A DNA stretch of 36,591 nucleotides, from positions 1 through 36,591 of the forward strand of contig NZ_WIND01000027.1 of NCBI RefSeq assembly GCF_009697225.1, written 5' to 3'. The translations under genes and the position numbers were made by a program. Below, piece by piece: positions 23,929-31,840 of the stretch; within the stretch, counting starts at the first letter, position 1; every line of letters begins with the position of its first letter. The notes under the pieces are model-generated. The model searched no databases, had not been told where the DNA came from, and worked only from the letters and a program-made list of their open reading frames with translations. The DNA comes from Halovulum marinum. GTDB taxonomy: Bacteria > Pseudomonadota > Alphaproteobacteria > Rhodobacterales > Rhodobacteraceae.

Positions 23929-24838
23929 CGGAGGCTACCTCCTTTTCGAGGCGCCAGCGCTGGACCGGGTCGGTCGCGATGCGGAGCCAGTTGGACAAAA
24001 GGTTGAGGGACATCGTGACGAGTGCAATGAAAACACCCGGCCAGAAGGAGAGCCACCAGGCGGTCGCCAGGTAGGCGCGGCCTTCGGCGACCATCACGCC
24101 CCAGGTGAATTCAGGCGCCTGCACGCCGAGGCCCAGGAAGCTGAGGCTTGCCTCTGCCAGCATCACGAAGGCGAACTCGATCGTCATCAGCGTCGCGATG
24201 GTGGGCGCGACCATCGGCAGGATGTGGCGGAATACCGTGCGAAACACCGATGCGCCCGTCACTTCCGCGGCGATCACGAACATGCGGTTGCGGATTTCCA
24301 TGACCTCTGCGCGGGTGGTGCGCAGGTAGACCGGCACGCGGGTGATCGCGAGAACGAGGATAACGTTCGAGATCGCCGGGCCGAAGATGTAGAGGACCAC
24401 CAGCGCCAGAAGCAGCGAGGGGAAGCTCATCACGATGTCGGTGAGGCGCATGATCACGTCGCCGACCAGGCCTCCGCGATAGCCGGCGATCAGGCCGAGC
24501 GTCACACCGACGACCATCGACAGGGCGACGGCGGCGGCCGCGATCAGCAGCGTGGTCTGCGCGGCGATCAGGATCCGCGCCAGAATCGGGCGCCCAAGAG
24601 AGTCAGAGCCGAGGATGTGCCAGAAGCCGCGTTCGAGCTCGAAAGGCGGCGCGTTGCGCGCCATCAGGTCCATGTCGATCCCGGTTCCGCCCAGAAGCGG
24701 GGGCGCGATCAGCGCCGCCAGCAGCGTGATCGACAGGAAGACGGCGGCGATCAGGGCGAACTTGTCCCGGCGCAGGAGCGCCAGAATCGACCAGAGTGCG
24801 GGCTTGGGACGCTCGGGATTTGCGGTTTGAGTGGTCAT
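23921..24838 (-). CDS. ABC permease, DppC-like
   Basis: The 305-aa protein has the DppC layout: a cytosolic N-terminus, first helix (FALIAAVFLSITLLAALIAP), periplasmic part with HILGSDSLGRPILARIL, and a five-helix BPD-transporter core with the EAA loop near AAEVTGASVFRTVFRHILP. The ATG at 24838 (MTTQTANPE) is chosen over a start 15 bp upstream. It pairs with the DppB-like permease 16 bp upstream. Confidence 0.93.
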   Translation of the reverse strand: MTTQTANPERPKPALWSILALLRRDKFALIAAVFLSITLLAALIAPPLLGGTGIDMDLMARNAPPFELERGFWHILGSDSLGRPILARILIAAQTTLLIAAAAVALSMVVGVTLGLIAGYRGGLVGDVIMRLTDIVMSFPSLLLALVVLYIFGPAISNVILVLAITRVPVYLRTTRAEVMEIRNRMFVIAAEVTGASVFRTVFRHILPMVAPTIATLMTIEFAFVMLAEASLSFLGLGVQAPEFTWGVMVAEGRAYLATAWWLSFWPGVFIALVTMSLNLLSNWLRIATDPVQRWRLEKEVASDE

Positions 24839-24854
24839 GATTGCAACATCCATT

Positions 24855-25772
24855 TCATTGGCCCCTGGTGCGCGGGTCGAGCACCGCGTAGACGATGTCG
24901 ATCGAGAAATTCAGGACGAAGATGGCGACGGCGGTGACCATGACCCCGGCCTGAACCACGGCGAAGTCGCGGAACATGATCGAGTCGATCAGCAGTTTCC
25001 CGACACCCGGAAAGCCGAAGATGGTCTCGACGATCACAGCGCCGTTGATGATCCCGGCAGCCTGGTCTCCCGCCACGGTGATCACCGGCAGCATCGCGTT
25101 GCGCAGGGCGTGGATGAAGATGATCCGTGCCGGGGCCGCTCCCTTGGCCTGCGCTGTCTTCACGTAGGCCGAGGAAAGGGCGCTGATCATCGAGCTGCGC
25201 GCCACCTGGACCAGAAGACCCGCCGGGCGGATCGCCAGAACCAGCACCGGCAGCACCCATTGCGCGGCGGAGCCGGTCCCGGATGTGGGCACCCAGCGCA
25301 GGGTCACGGAGAAGATCAGCACGCCGACGATAGCCACCCAGAAATTCGGCAGGCTGGCCCCCAGAAGCGACAGAACCGTCGCGATGCGGTCGAAGATCGA
25401 ATTCGGCTTCCACGCGGCCAATGCCCCGGTCACGATGGCGACGACCAGCGCGGTGCCGATCGAGTAAAGCGCCAGCAACAACGTGGTGGGCATCGCCTGA
25501 AGCACGAGGTCAAGCGCCGGCAGACCCTGGCGGAGCGATTCACCGAAATCGAAGGTGAGAAGCCCGCCGAGAAAGCCGACAAACTGCTGCCAGAGTGGCA
25601 GGTCGAAGCCGTGAATGCGCTCAAAATCCGCCCGCAGCGATTCCGGGGCATCGATGGGCAAGTACAGATCCACCGGGGACCCGGTCAGGCGGGCCATGAA
25701 GAATACGAAGACGACCAGCCCGAATAGCGACACCGCGCTCCAGATCGTTCGTTTGGTCAGGTAGTAAGCCAT
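24855..25772 (-). CDS. ABC permease, DppB-like
   Basis: The 305-aa protein has the DppB pattern: first helix WSAVSLFGLVVFVFFMARLT, a periplasmic domain, and the core with the EAA loop (YVKTAQAKGAAPARIIFIHA) and GAVIVETIFGFPGVGKLL. It forms the channel with the DppC-like partner. A 70-bp spacer containing a strong hairpin separates it from the binding-protein gene. Confidence 0.93.
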   Translation of the reverse strand: MAYYLTKRTIWSAVSLFGLVVFVFFMARLTGSPVDLYLPIDAPESLRADFERIHGFDLPLWQQFVGFLGGLLTFDFGESLRQGLPALDLVLQAMPTTLLLALYSIGTALVVAIVTGALAAWKPNSIFDRIATVLSLLGASLPNFWVAIVGVLIFSVTLRWVPTSGTGSAAQWVLPVLVLAIRPAGLLVQVARSSMISALSSAYVKTAQAKGAAPARIIFIHALRNAMLPVITVAGDQAAGIINGAVIVETIFGFPGVGKLLIDSIMFRDFAVVQAGVMVTAVAIFVLNFSIDIVYAVLDPRTRGQ

Positions 25773-25799
25773 GTGGCTTGTCCTCCCACGCGCAATGAA

Positions 25800-25832
25800 G
25801 GGCCCGGCCGTCCTCCTCCGGCCACCGGGCCC
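25800..25832 (-). terminator. Intercistronic hairpin between binding-protein and permease genes
   Basis: GGGCCCGG (25800-25807) and CCGGGCCC (25825-25832) form an 8-bp stem; an inner GGCCG/CGGCC pairing is an alternative fold. No T-run follows. Such hairpins commonly stabilise the binding-protein mRNA or partly attenuate transcription, so that the binding protein outnumbers its permease. Confidence 0.55.
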
Positions 25833-25842
25833 CCGGGCGACA

Positions 25843-27348
25843 TCAGTTGAAGGTGACGTCTGCCAGTTCGAGCTGGATCAGGCTAAGGCTGTTCGGCTCG
25901 TAGTTGATCTCGGGGCTGACCCGCATGTAGCTGACCATGTGGTACATGTAGACGGAGGGCACGATCTCGTCTGAGATGATGCGGTTTGCCTCCTGCCAAA
26001 GCTTGGTGCGCTCGTCGCCGGTCGCCATCTCGGCCTCCTCGATCAGCTTGTCGACCTCGGGGATGCTGAACTCGGACTGGCGCCCGTCGGAGTGGAACCG
26101 GAAGCGCATCGTGAACGAAGCGTCGCCATTGTTGTTGTCATGCTGTTCCTGGATCAGCATCGCCTCGCGATCCTCGGGGAACGGCTTGTTAACGAGCTTC
26201 AGCCACTCGGCCGATTCCATCATTTCCAGCTTCACGTTCAGCCCGACCTGCGACCACATCTGCTGCATCACCTGCAGCATCTCTTCCTGGTTCGGGAAGA
26301 ACCCGATGCGGCCGATGAGGCGCAGTTCCTTGTCGACGGGTACGCCATCCGCCTTGGCCTCGGCGATCAGCGCCTTTGCTTGTTCCGGGTCGTAGGCCCA
26401 GGGTTCAAGACTCGGATTGTGCCCGTTAATCTTGGGCAAAACGAATTGCGTGGCCAGCTGTGCCTTGTCGCTCAGGATCGTGCCGATCAGGGCCTCACGG
26501 TCGAACGCCATGTTGAAAGCTTTGCGCACGCGGAGGTCGTCTAGCGGCGGTTGCAGCACCATTCGCAGGCGCGTGGTTTCGCCGTTGAGGAATGGATAGT
26601 CCATGTCGGAGGTCGCGTCCTGCGGGGCGATGTCATGCGCGATGTCAGCCTCGCCGAGTTCGACCATGGCGGCACGCAGAGCGGATTCGGGGCGGAAGAT
26701 ATAGAGCGCATCAGTCGCGGCGGGCTGTTCGCCCCAGTAGTCCGCGTTGCGGGTCACGGCAATGCCTTCGGCATCCCAGCTGTCGAACTTGAACGGACCG
26801 GTTCCGACCGGCGCGCGGCTCACTTGGTCGACGGGGGTATTGGGGGAGACCGCGCCGATGAAGCTCAGCAGCGTCGGCATAAGGATCTGCGCGGGTTCTG
26901 CATGGATGTCGATGGTATGGTCGTCGACGATCGTCGTTGTCAGCTCGACGCTGGCGATCTTGGTCCGGTCGCGGCAGGCGATAGCGTCGCTGGTGAGCCG
27001 GTCGATGGCGAAAGCGACAGCCTCGGCGTTGAACGGCGCACCGTCATGGAAGGTCACGCCCTCCCGAAGAGAGATCCGCCAGGTGCCGTCGCCCAGATCC
27101 TCCCATCCGGTCGCGAGTCGCGGCCGCACGGTGCTGTCGTTCGGGTCGAGCGTCGTCAGGGTCTCGACGATGTTCTCCTTGACGATCACGCCGATCCCCG
27201 TGACCGTCGTGTTGCACCCGTCGATATCAGCAGGCTCGGACGGCAGAGCGATGGTGAGGGACTTGTCCTCCTGCGCCATGGCCGGCGCGGCGAAAGACAT
27301 GACGGCAGCGGCCACGGCCATGGCCGTGGTGTTCATGAAACGAGTCAA
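25843..27348 (-). CDS. Family 5 extracellular solute-binding protein
   Basis: The 501-aa protein has a signal peptide (cleavage near APAMA-QEDK) and the SBP family 5 fold: GWEDLGDGTWRISLREGVTF followed by HDGAPFNAEAVAFAIDRL, then PLDDLRVRKAFNMAFDREAL. The family binds peptides, opines, sugars or other small solutes; the ligand here is unknown. The start is TTG at 27348, supported by AAGGAGG seven bases upstream; the first ATG at 27336 is too far from that site. It is the first gene of the catabolic operon and is divergent from the LysR gene. Confidence 0.92.
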   Translation of the reverse strand: MTRFMNTTAMAVAAAVMSFAAPAMAQEDKSLTIALPSEPADIDGCNTTVTGIGVIVKENIVETLTTLDPNDSTVRPRLATGWEDLGDGTWRISLREGVTFHDGAPFNAEAVAFAIDRLTSDAIACRDRTKIASVELTTTIVDDHTIDIHAEPAQILMPTLLSFIGAVSPNTPVDQVSRAPVGTGPFKFDSWDAEGIAVTRNADYWGEQPAATDALYIFRPESALRAAMVELGEADIAHDIAPQDATSDMDYPFLNGETTRLRMVLQPPLDDLRVRKAFNMAFDREALIGTILSDKAQLATQFVLPKINGHNPSLEPWAYDPEQAKALIAEAKADGVPVDKELRLIGRIGFFPNQEEMLQVMQQMWSQVGLNVKLEMMESAEWLKLVNKPFPEDREAMLIQEQHDNNNGDASFTMRFRFHSDGRQSEFSIPEVDKLIEEAEMATGDERTKLWQEANRIISDEIVPSVYMYHMVSYMRVSPEINYEPNSLSLIQLELADVTFN

Positions 27349-27460
27349 TGTGGGTCCTCCTTTTCCGTGGACCCGGGCCGTCGGGCGATCCGGGTCTCAC
27401 TTCCCGACACCCAAGATACGCATTTGGTTAACTGCAGCTATTACAGAACATTGATCTGGG

Positions 27461-27477
27461 TATAAAATCGTTTTATA
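27461..27477. promoter_or_regulatory. Perfect palindrome, candidate LysR operator
   Basis: TATAAAA-TCG-TTTTATA is a perfect 7-3-7 inverted repeat that ends 7 bp before the LysR start codon. AT-rich dyads with T-N11-A are the usual LysR-type binding sites. Its position in the 136-bp divergent region makes autoregulation likely, with activation of the binding-protein promoter through this or a neighbouring weaker site. Confidence 0.65.
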
Positions 27478-27484
27478 GCAAAGC

Positions 27485-28411
27485 ATGCTCAGAGACTTCC
27501 TCGACGTGCGCCGCCTCAGATACCTTGTTGCTGTGTCCGATTCCGGCACACTGACGGCGGCCGCACGAAGTCTGAACATCGCGCAGCCAGCACTGAGTTA
27601 TCACATCAAGGAACTGGAACGGATCATCGGTTGCGCTCTGTTCGAGCGCAAGACCAACGGGATGGAGCCAACGGCACTCGGTCTGATCGTGGTTGGCCAC
27701 GCAGTGCAGATCGTCGACCGCATCCACGAAGCTGAGGGCGACATCCTGCGCCGCGTCAGCGAGGACCTTGGCGGTGAGACCATCCGGCTCGCGCTGATTC
27801 CATCTCTGGCATCGACCTTGCCGCCCGCGTTGTTCAAGGACTTCCGTAAGGCCTTCCCAAAGCATTCCCTGCACCTCATCGACGCTCGGAGCAGCTTCGC
27901 CCGAGAATTGATACAGAAGGAAAAGGCGGACCTTGCCGTACAGTTGAACGACTCCGGACATCTAGACGAAGACATGCTGACCTCGGAAGATCTTTTCTGC
28001 ATCACGCTGGCCAGCCAAGGCACTTCTCCGATGACATTTGCCGAGGTCGCCGCGTCAAACCTGATCCTCCCGGCGCAAGGAAACCCGCTCCGCGTCTTCC
28101 TCGAGGAAGCTGCACGGGAAAAAGAGTTTTCGTTGTGCGTTGATATGGAGGTCGATGGATTCGAGCCGCGCAAGAGGATGATCCGGGCCGGTCTTGGCAC
28201 AACCGTATTCGGGGCGTTTTCGATTTCGCCTGAGGTGCTCGATTCTGATCTGGTCGCACGCCGTATCTTGGAACCCGAACTTCGACGACCAATTGTCCTG
28301 CTAAGCCGACCGGGCTTTCCGGAGGGTCTGAAATTCAAGGCGAGAACTGTGCTGCGCAAGGTCTTCGCGGACCTCAGTTGCAACCAGAAAGCCGTGACTG
28401 CCTCCAGGTAG
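27485..28411 (+). CDS. LysR family transcriptional regulator
   Basis: The 308-aa protein has the LysR N-terminal winged HTH (RRLRYLVAVSDSGTLTAAAR, then LNIAQPALSYHIKELERIIG) and a substrate-binding-type effector domain (IRLALIPSLASTLPPALFKD onward). The domain order and the acidic turn LTSEDLFCITLAS resemble NAC/Cbl-like regulators. It probably senses the transported substrate or a breakdown product and controls the divergent operon. A perfect palindrome lies directly before its start. Confidence 0.93.
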   Translation: MLRDFLDVRRLRYLVAVSDSGTLTAAARSLNIAQPALSYHIKELERIIGCALFERKTNGMEPTALGLIVVGHAVQIVDRIHEAEGDILRRVSEDLGGETIRLALIPSLASTLPPALFKDFRKAFPKHSLHLIDARSSFARELIQKEKADLAVQLNDSGHLDEDMLTSEDLFCITLASQGTSPMTFAEVAASNLILPAQGNPLRVFLEEAAREKEFSLCVDMEVDGFEPRKRMIRAGLGTTVFGAFSISPEVLDSDLVARRILEPELRRPIVLLSRPGFPEGLKFKARTVLRKVFADLSCNQKAVTASR

Positions 28412-28460
28412 CCCAAATGAGACATCGTGAAAAGTGAATGCTCATTTGCTTGTGGTCCGA

Positions 28461-28606
28461 TGTCAACGGCGGAGCGAAAACCGGCCATGTGGCGGCGCAA
28501 AACCAGGCCAGTGGCGGTGCGCCAAGCGCCATGGCGCGCGCGCTCCCAATATAGCTGGCGCGTGCCATGGCGCATTGGCCGAAAGGGCCAATCCTGTGAC
28601 AAGTGA
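28461..28606 (-). mobile_element. IS21-family right end with internal terminal repeats
   Basis: The end starts TGTCAACGGCGGAGCGAAAA at 28461. It is followed by related copies at 28489 (GTGGCGGCGCAAAACCAGGC) and 28511 (GTGGCGGTGCGCC), a pattern of multiple end repeats known for IS21-type elements. A perfect hairpin ATTGGCC-GAAAG-GGCCAAT lies at 28574-28592, between the ends and the istB stop. This is the cargo-facing border of the right relic. Confidence 0.65.
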
Positions 28607-28768
28607 TCAGCTTGGAACTTCGGCCTTTCTGGCGCGGCTTTGGCCGAGCCGATAACTGTCTTCGTTCATCTCAAGGATGTTGACGTGGTGGGTCAGCCTG
28701 GCGAGGAAGGCCCCGGTCAGGCGTTCGGTGCCGAAGGTTTCGGTCCATTCGTCGTCGAATGGCAGGTT
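28607..28768 (-). pseudogene. IstB-like transposition helper, C-terminal relic
   Basis: The minus-strand frame ends with FGTERLTGAFLARLTHHVNI followed by LEMNEDSYRLGQSRARK, the typical C-terminus of the AAA+ helper IstB of IS21 elements. The match starts near NLPFDDEW at about 28768, where an IS3-family sequence begins. Only about 52 of some 250 residues remain, and the ATPase core is lost. Confidence 0.8.
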
Positions 28769-29005
28769 GTCTGACGTCAGCGCCTTCCGGAGAGATTTCA
28801 GGGTTTGAGCAAGGGAGGAATTCTGGTTCATCGGAGCCATCATGGAGCGAAGTGAACAAGAAATCCGGAACATCGAAGGACGCCGCTGACAAACTGGTCA
28901 GGGGGATCGAGCGAAGGACCCGCAAGCACTACTCGGCCGAGGAGAAGATCCGCATCGTTCTGGCGGGCCTCCGTGGCGAGGAAAGCATCGCCGCGTTGTG
29001 TCGCC
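28768..29005 (+). pseudogene. IS3-family transposase OrfA relic
   Basis: From a GTG at 28852 the frame reads NKKSGTSKDAADKLVRGIER and RKHYSAEEKIRIVLAGLRGE, then ESIAALCRR, the HTH region of IS3-family OrfA. Similarity ends at about 29005, where the minus-strand gene start of a DUF6127-like protein begins. The 5' end of the element probably starts at TGTCTGACGTC near 28768, inside istB. No OrfB is left. Confidence 0.75.
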
Positions 29006-29072
29006 GCGTCAGGATCGCCTCGAACTCGGCGTCCGGCATGCGCACGAAGCCCTCGGATCGGGGTGGTGTCAT
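29001..29072 (-). pseudogene. DUF6127-like gene, first 24 codons only
   Basis: An ATG at 29072 overlaps the stop of the DUF669-like gene (ATGA) and is followed by MTPPRSEGFVRMPDAEFEAI and LTRR. I recall this N-terminus from short phage-type DUF6127 proteins. The sequence then switches to the IS3 relic. The remainder of the gene is missing, so this marks the right-hand break of the replication module. Confidence 0.5.
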
Positions 29073-29680
29073 CTGATCCTCCTTCCGCCGCTCAGCCGAT
29101 CTTGTTGCGCCGGCGGTGCCGAATACGACGCTGGCGTTGCGGGCCGGGGCGCATATCCCGTGCCGGGTGCATTCGGCCCTGCGCCATGGCCCATGATCTG
29201 CGCATAGTCGCGATGATCCGGCATCACCGCGCTCTTGATCTCGTTCTTCTCCTCGCCATTCGTGTCCTTGCCGATATCGATGCGGGCGACGAACTCGATC
29301 CCGTCGAGATCGGCAAACCCGCTGATACGCCGCGCCGCCTGCGCCTCGGGGGAGTTGTCCTTGTCGGAAATCCCGCGCGACGAGTTCAGCATGCCGCGCA
29401 CCAGGCTGCGGCCCATGTTGGCCCAGTCCGGCCCCTTGGGGCTGTAGAGCCCGATCAGCGACCAGACCTTGCGCCTGGCATAGGGTCCCTCGAGCACCGT
29501 GTATTCGGCGTCGAGGTAGACCGCGCCCGTGGAGGCCCGCTTGGCATAGCCGCCGGTCCAGCCCTGCGCGGGATCGTCGAACCCGCCCGGGCGGAGGGTC
29601 AGGCGCACCCTGGCGAGCGTGCCCTTGGGGATCATGTTGCTGTTGGATTGCGCGTCGTTGAAATCGTTCCAGAGAGACAT
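29069..29680 (-). CDS. DUF669-like, putative single-strand-DNA-binding partner of Sak4
   Basis: The 203-aa protein begins with IPKGTLARVRLTLRPGG, continues VYLDAEYTVLEGPYARRKVW followed by SLIGLYSPKGPDWANMG, and has a proline/glycine-rich tail (GHGAGPNAPGTGYAPRP). The middle matches the pattern of DUF669 phage proteins, which are usually encoded next to a Sak4-like ATPase. An OB-fold SSB role with a disordered C-terminal tail is inferred. It lies 12 bp downstream of the ATPase gene. Confidence 0.6.
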   Translation of the reverse strand: MSLWNDFNDAQSNSNMIPKGTLARVRLTLRPGGFDDPAQGWTGGYAKRASTGAVYLDAEYTVLEGPYARRKVWSLIGLYSPKGPDWANMGRSLVRGMLNSSRGISDKDNSPEAQAARRISGFADLDGIEFVARIDIGKDTNGEEKNEIKSAVMPDHRDYAQIMGHGAGPNAPGTGYAPRPATPASYSAPPAQQDRLSGGRRIR

Positions 29681-29692
29681 CGGTCAAGCCTT

Positions 29693-30586
29693 TCAGTTCG
29701 AGGGATCGGAGTTGGGGTTGGCCTGCGCCTTTGGCGGCGCCGGAAGCTGGGGCGCCTGGTAGATCAGCCGGCGGTCTTCGGGGATGAGCGGGCCGCGGAT
29801 CTTCTCCATCAGCCGACCCAGATGCGGGGCCTCGAGCATGTCGAGCCGCCCGGAGCGGTCCTTCGCCGGATAGCCCCACGGGTTCAGGGTCTGGCAGACG
29901 AAGCCGCGCTGCAGGCTGCCGTCCTCGGCCTTGAACTCGGCCATGGTGATGACCTGATCGACGATGCCCGGTAGCTCGAGCCCGGTCTTGCTGCCGTCGA
30001 TCTGCGGCTGGAACACCCGGCGATTGAAGTCGTCGAGCTTCTCGTCGAGGATGCCGACGAACCACACGTTCCTGGCCCGCGTGTGCTGCAGATGGGTGAG
30101 CCAGGCGATCATCTCGCGGCCGTGCAGGCCATAGGCGCCGCGCACATCGGGCTTGCCGGTCTTTTCCGAATGGGCCTCGGGCTGGCCCTTGCACCACCCG
30201 AAACACAGCCGCCCGGCCACGGTGATCGAGTCGATGAACACCGTGTCGTATTTCTCCAGCACCGCAGGGTCGCCGAACTTCGCGCAGACCGCGTCGAAAT
30301 GCGCCTGGCTGTAGGGCTGGTCCGCGCGCAGCGCCGGGTTCGGCCCGCCGATGAAGACCGCGAAATCCCGGCATTCCGTCCAGGTGCGGGGACGGATCGC
30401 GTCGACCGCCAACCCTTCGATGGCCAGATCCCCGGCCTCGAGATCGAAGAACAGCGTGGTCGAGGTCATCAGCGTCCAGAGCAGGCTGGTCTTGCCGATC
30501 CCCGAGCGGCCGAAGATCACGCCCTTGATGCCGCGGGTTTCCGACAGGCGCTGGTCGGCGGTGACGATGGGAAGCGCGCCGGTCAT
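29693..30586 (-). CDS. Sak4-like RecA-fold ATPase (AAA_24 type)
   Basis: The 297-aa protein has a Walker A GRSGIGKT at residues 26-33 and a Walker B YDTVFIDS ending at Asp119. It continues with GREMIAWLTHLQHTRARNVW and ends in a proline-rich tail. This architecture is that of the phage nucleotide-binding proteins related to Sak4, a RecA-like single-strand annealing protein working with its own SSB. The ATG at 30586 overlaps the upstream stop as ATGA. Paired with the DUF669-like gene it forms a recombination unit. Confidence 0.78.
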   Translation of the reverse strand: MTGALPIVTADQRLSETRGIKGVIFGRSGIGKTSLLWTLMTSTTLFFDLEAGDLAIEGLAVDAIRPRTWTECRDFAVFIGGPNPALRADQPYSQAHFDAVCAKFGDPAVLEKYDTVFIDSITVAGRLCFGWCKGQPEAHSEKTGKPDVRGAYGLHGREMIAWLTHLQHTRARNVWFVGILDEKLDDFNRRVFQPQIDGSKTGLELPGIVDQVITMAEFKAEDGSLQRGFVCQTLNPWGYPAKDRSGRLDMLEAPHLGRLMEKIRGPLIPEDRRLIYQAPQLPAPPKAQANPNSDPSN

Positions 30587-31062
30587 GCCAACACCTCCGG
30601 GCGCGCAGGTGCCCCATCGGGATCGTTGCTGACGGCCGCGAAAAGCGCGTCGAGCCGATCTGCCTCCGCCAGGCATTCGATGCCCTTGCGCCGCATGAAG
30701 CGCCGGGCGTCATCGAGCAGATCGGGCTCGGCGATGAGGTCCGGGATCGCGACATATTCCTCGGCGCTCTCGACAAAGTAGGACTTCGAGCGGAGGTCCC
30801 GGACGAGCGGCGCGAAGGCCTCGCAGAGATCCGCGAAATCCGCCTGGCCCAGCCCGTCATCCCGGTTGCGCAGGATGCGCTTGACCTCGGAAATGATGCC
30901 GGTCCGCAGCATGCGCAGCGCGCCTTCCTGCCGCGCCTGGCTGCAGGTCAGCGGGAAAGCCGCCTCCATCATCTCATCGGCGATTCTGGGGGCGTTGTTG
31001 CCCAGACGGGATGCATGATCCCAAACGCGTTCGCCAAAGGCCGCTGATTGGCTATCGAGCAT
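30583..31062 (-). CDS. Hypothetical protein of the mobile-element module
   Basis: The 159-aa protein is predicted mostly helical (MLDSQSAAFGERVWDHASRL; ADFADLCEAFAPLVRDLR; DLLDDARRFMRRKGIECLAE). No motif or family is recognised. The ATG at 31062 lies inside the last codons of the upstream gene, and the stop overlaps the Sak4-like start, so translation is likely coupled on both sides. Confidence 0.6.
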   Translation of the reverse strand: MLDSQSAAFGERVWDHASRLGNNAPRIADEMMEAAFPLTCSQARQEGALRMLRTGIISEVKRILRNRDDGLGQADFADLCEAFAPLVRDLRSKSYFVESAEEYVAIPDLIAEPDLLDDARRFMRRKGIECLAEADRLDALFAAVSNDPDGAPARPEVLA

Positions 31063-31840
31063 CGAACCACTCCTTGATTGTCGTGAAAGCTGCCGACCCT
31101 TCGGCGATGGCCCTGGCGTCGAGCTCGTGAAACGAAGTATCGCGGGCCTCGCGCATGCCCTCGCGGGCAAGGGCCAGGTTCTCGTCAGAGGCCCATTCCG
31201 CGAACGCGCGGAAGGTGCCCGTCACATGCCGCCAGGCTGCCTGCTCGGGCGTGGGAGCCACGTAGAGAGGATTGCGGCGATTTGCGCGGCGCGGCGGTCG
31301 CAGGCCGCGCATGGCGGCATCCGTGACCATCCTGCGCAGCGCAGTGCGCGTGGGTTCTTCACCGCGTTCAAGCCGCCCGTCGAGCGTGCGGCGCACGATG
31401 CCCAGATCATTGGTCTCGGCGTCGCGGAACTGGCGGGCCTCGTGGATCTGATCGCGGCGAAGGCCGAGGTCGGCGGCGGTGGCCGGGGGCATGTCGTCGG
31501 CGCCAACATGCCCCACCGAGCCGGGGTGGTGCTGGCGTGTCGCGACCTCGCCACGCGCCTGCGCCGCATCGTATTCATCGGCCAGCCGACGCTTGGCGCG
31601 CGCCTCGATCTCGAGCGCATGGGCCTGCGCGCGATGCGCTGCGGCGACGAGATCGTCATGGGCGCTCTTGGCGCGCTGCAGCCGCGCCGCGCGTTTCGCC
31701 ACATCGTAGGCCAGCCCGGCAACCTCGCGCGCCTCGAGCACCTCGGCGGCGGTCTTGGCGCCAGACAGCATGCTGGCCGCGCGGTCGATCAGGCTGGGCA
31801 GATCCTGCGATGGAGCCGAAAGCGGGGCGAGCTGGCTCAT
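31052..31840 (-). CDS. Hypothetical helical protein
   Basis: The 262-aa protein has a long, alanine-rich helical stretch (LEAREVAGLAYDVAKRAARL; HRAQAHALEIEARAKRRLAD) followed by a segment GRLERGEEPTRTALRRMVTD. A coiled coil is likely over residues 35-90. It resembles element-encoded hypothetical proteins with no known function. The ATG at 31840 forms an ATGA overlap with the upstream gene. Confidence 0.65.
   Translation of the reverse strand: MSQLAPLSAPSQDLPSLIDRAASMLSGAKTAAEVLEAREVAGLAYDVAKRAARLQRAKSAHDDLVAAAHRAQAHALEIEARAKRRLADEYDAAQARGEVATRQHHPGSVGHVGADDMPPATAADLGLRRDQIHEARQFRDAETNDLGIVRRTLDGRLERGEEPTRTALRRMVTDAAMRGLRPPRRANRRNPLYVAPTPEQAAWRHVTGTFRAFAEWASDENLALAREGMREARDTSFHELDARAIAEGSAAFTTIKEWFDAR

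Noticed and set aside
23654-24937. Plus-strand open frame of 427 codons opposite the ABC genes
   Set aside because: Composition is dominated by Arg, His, Asp and Gln without structure, as expected for an antisense frame.
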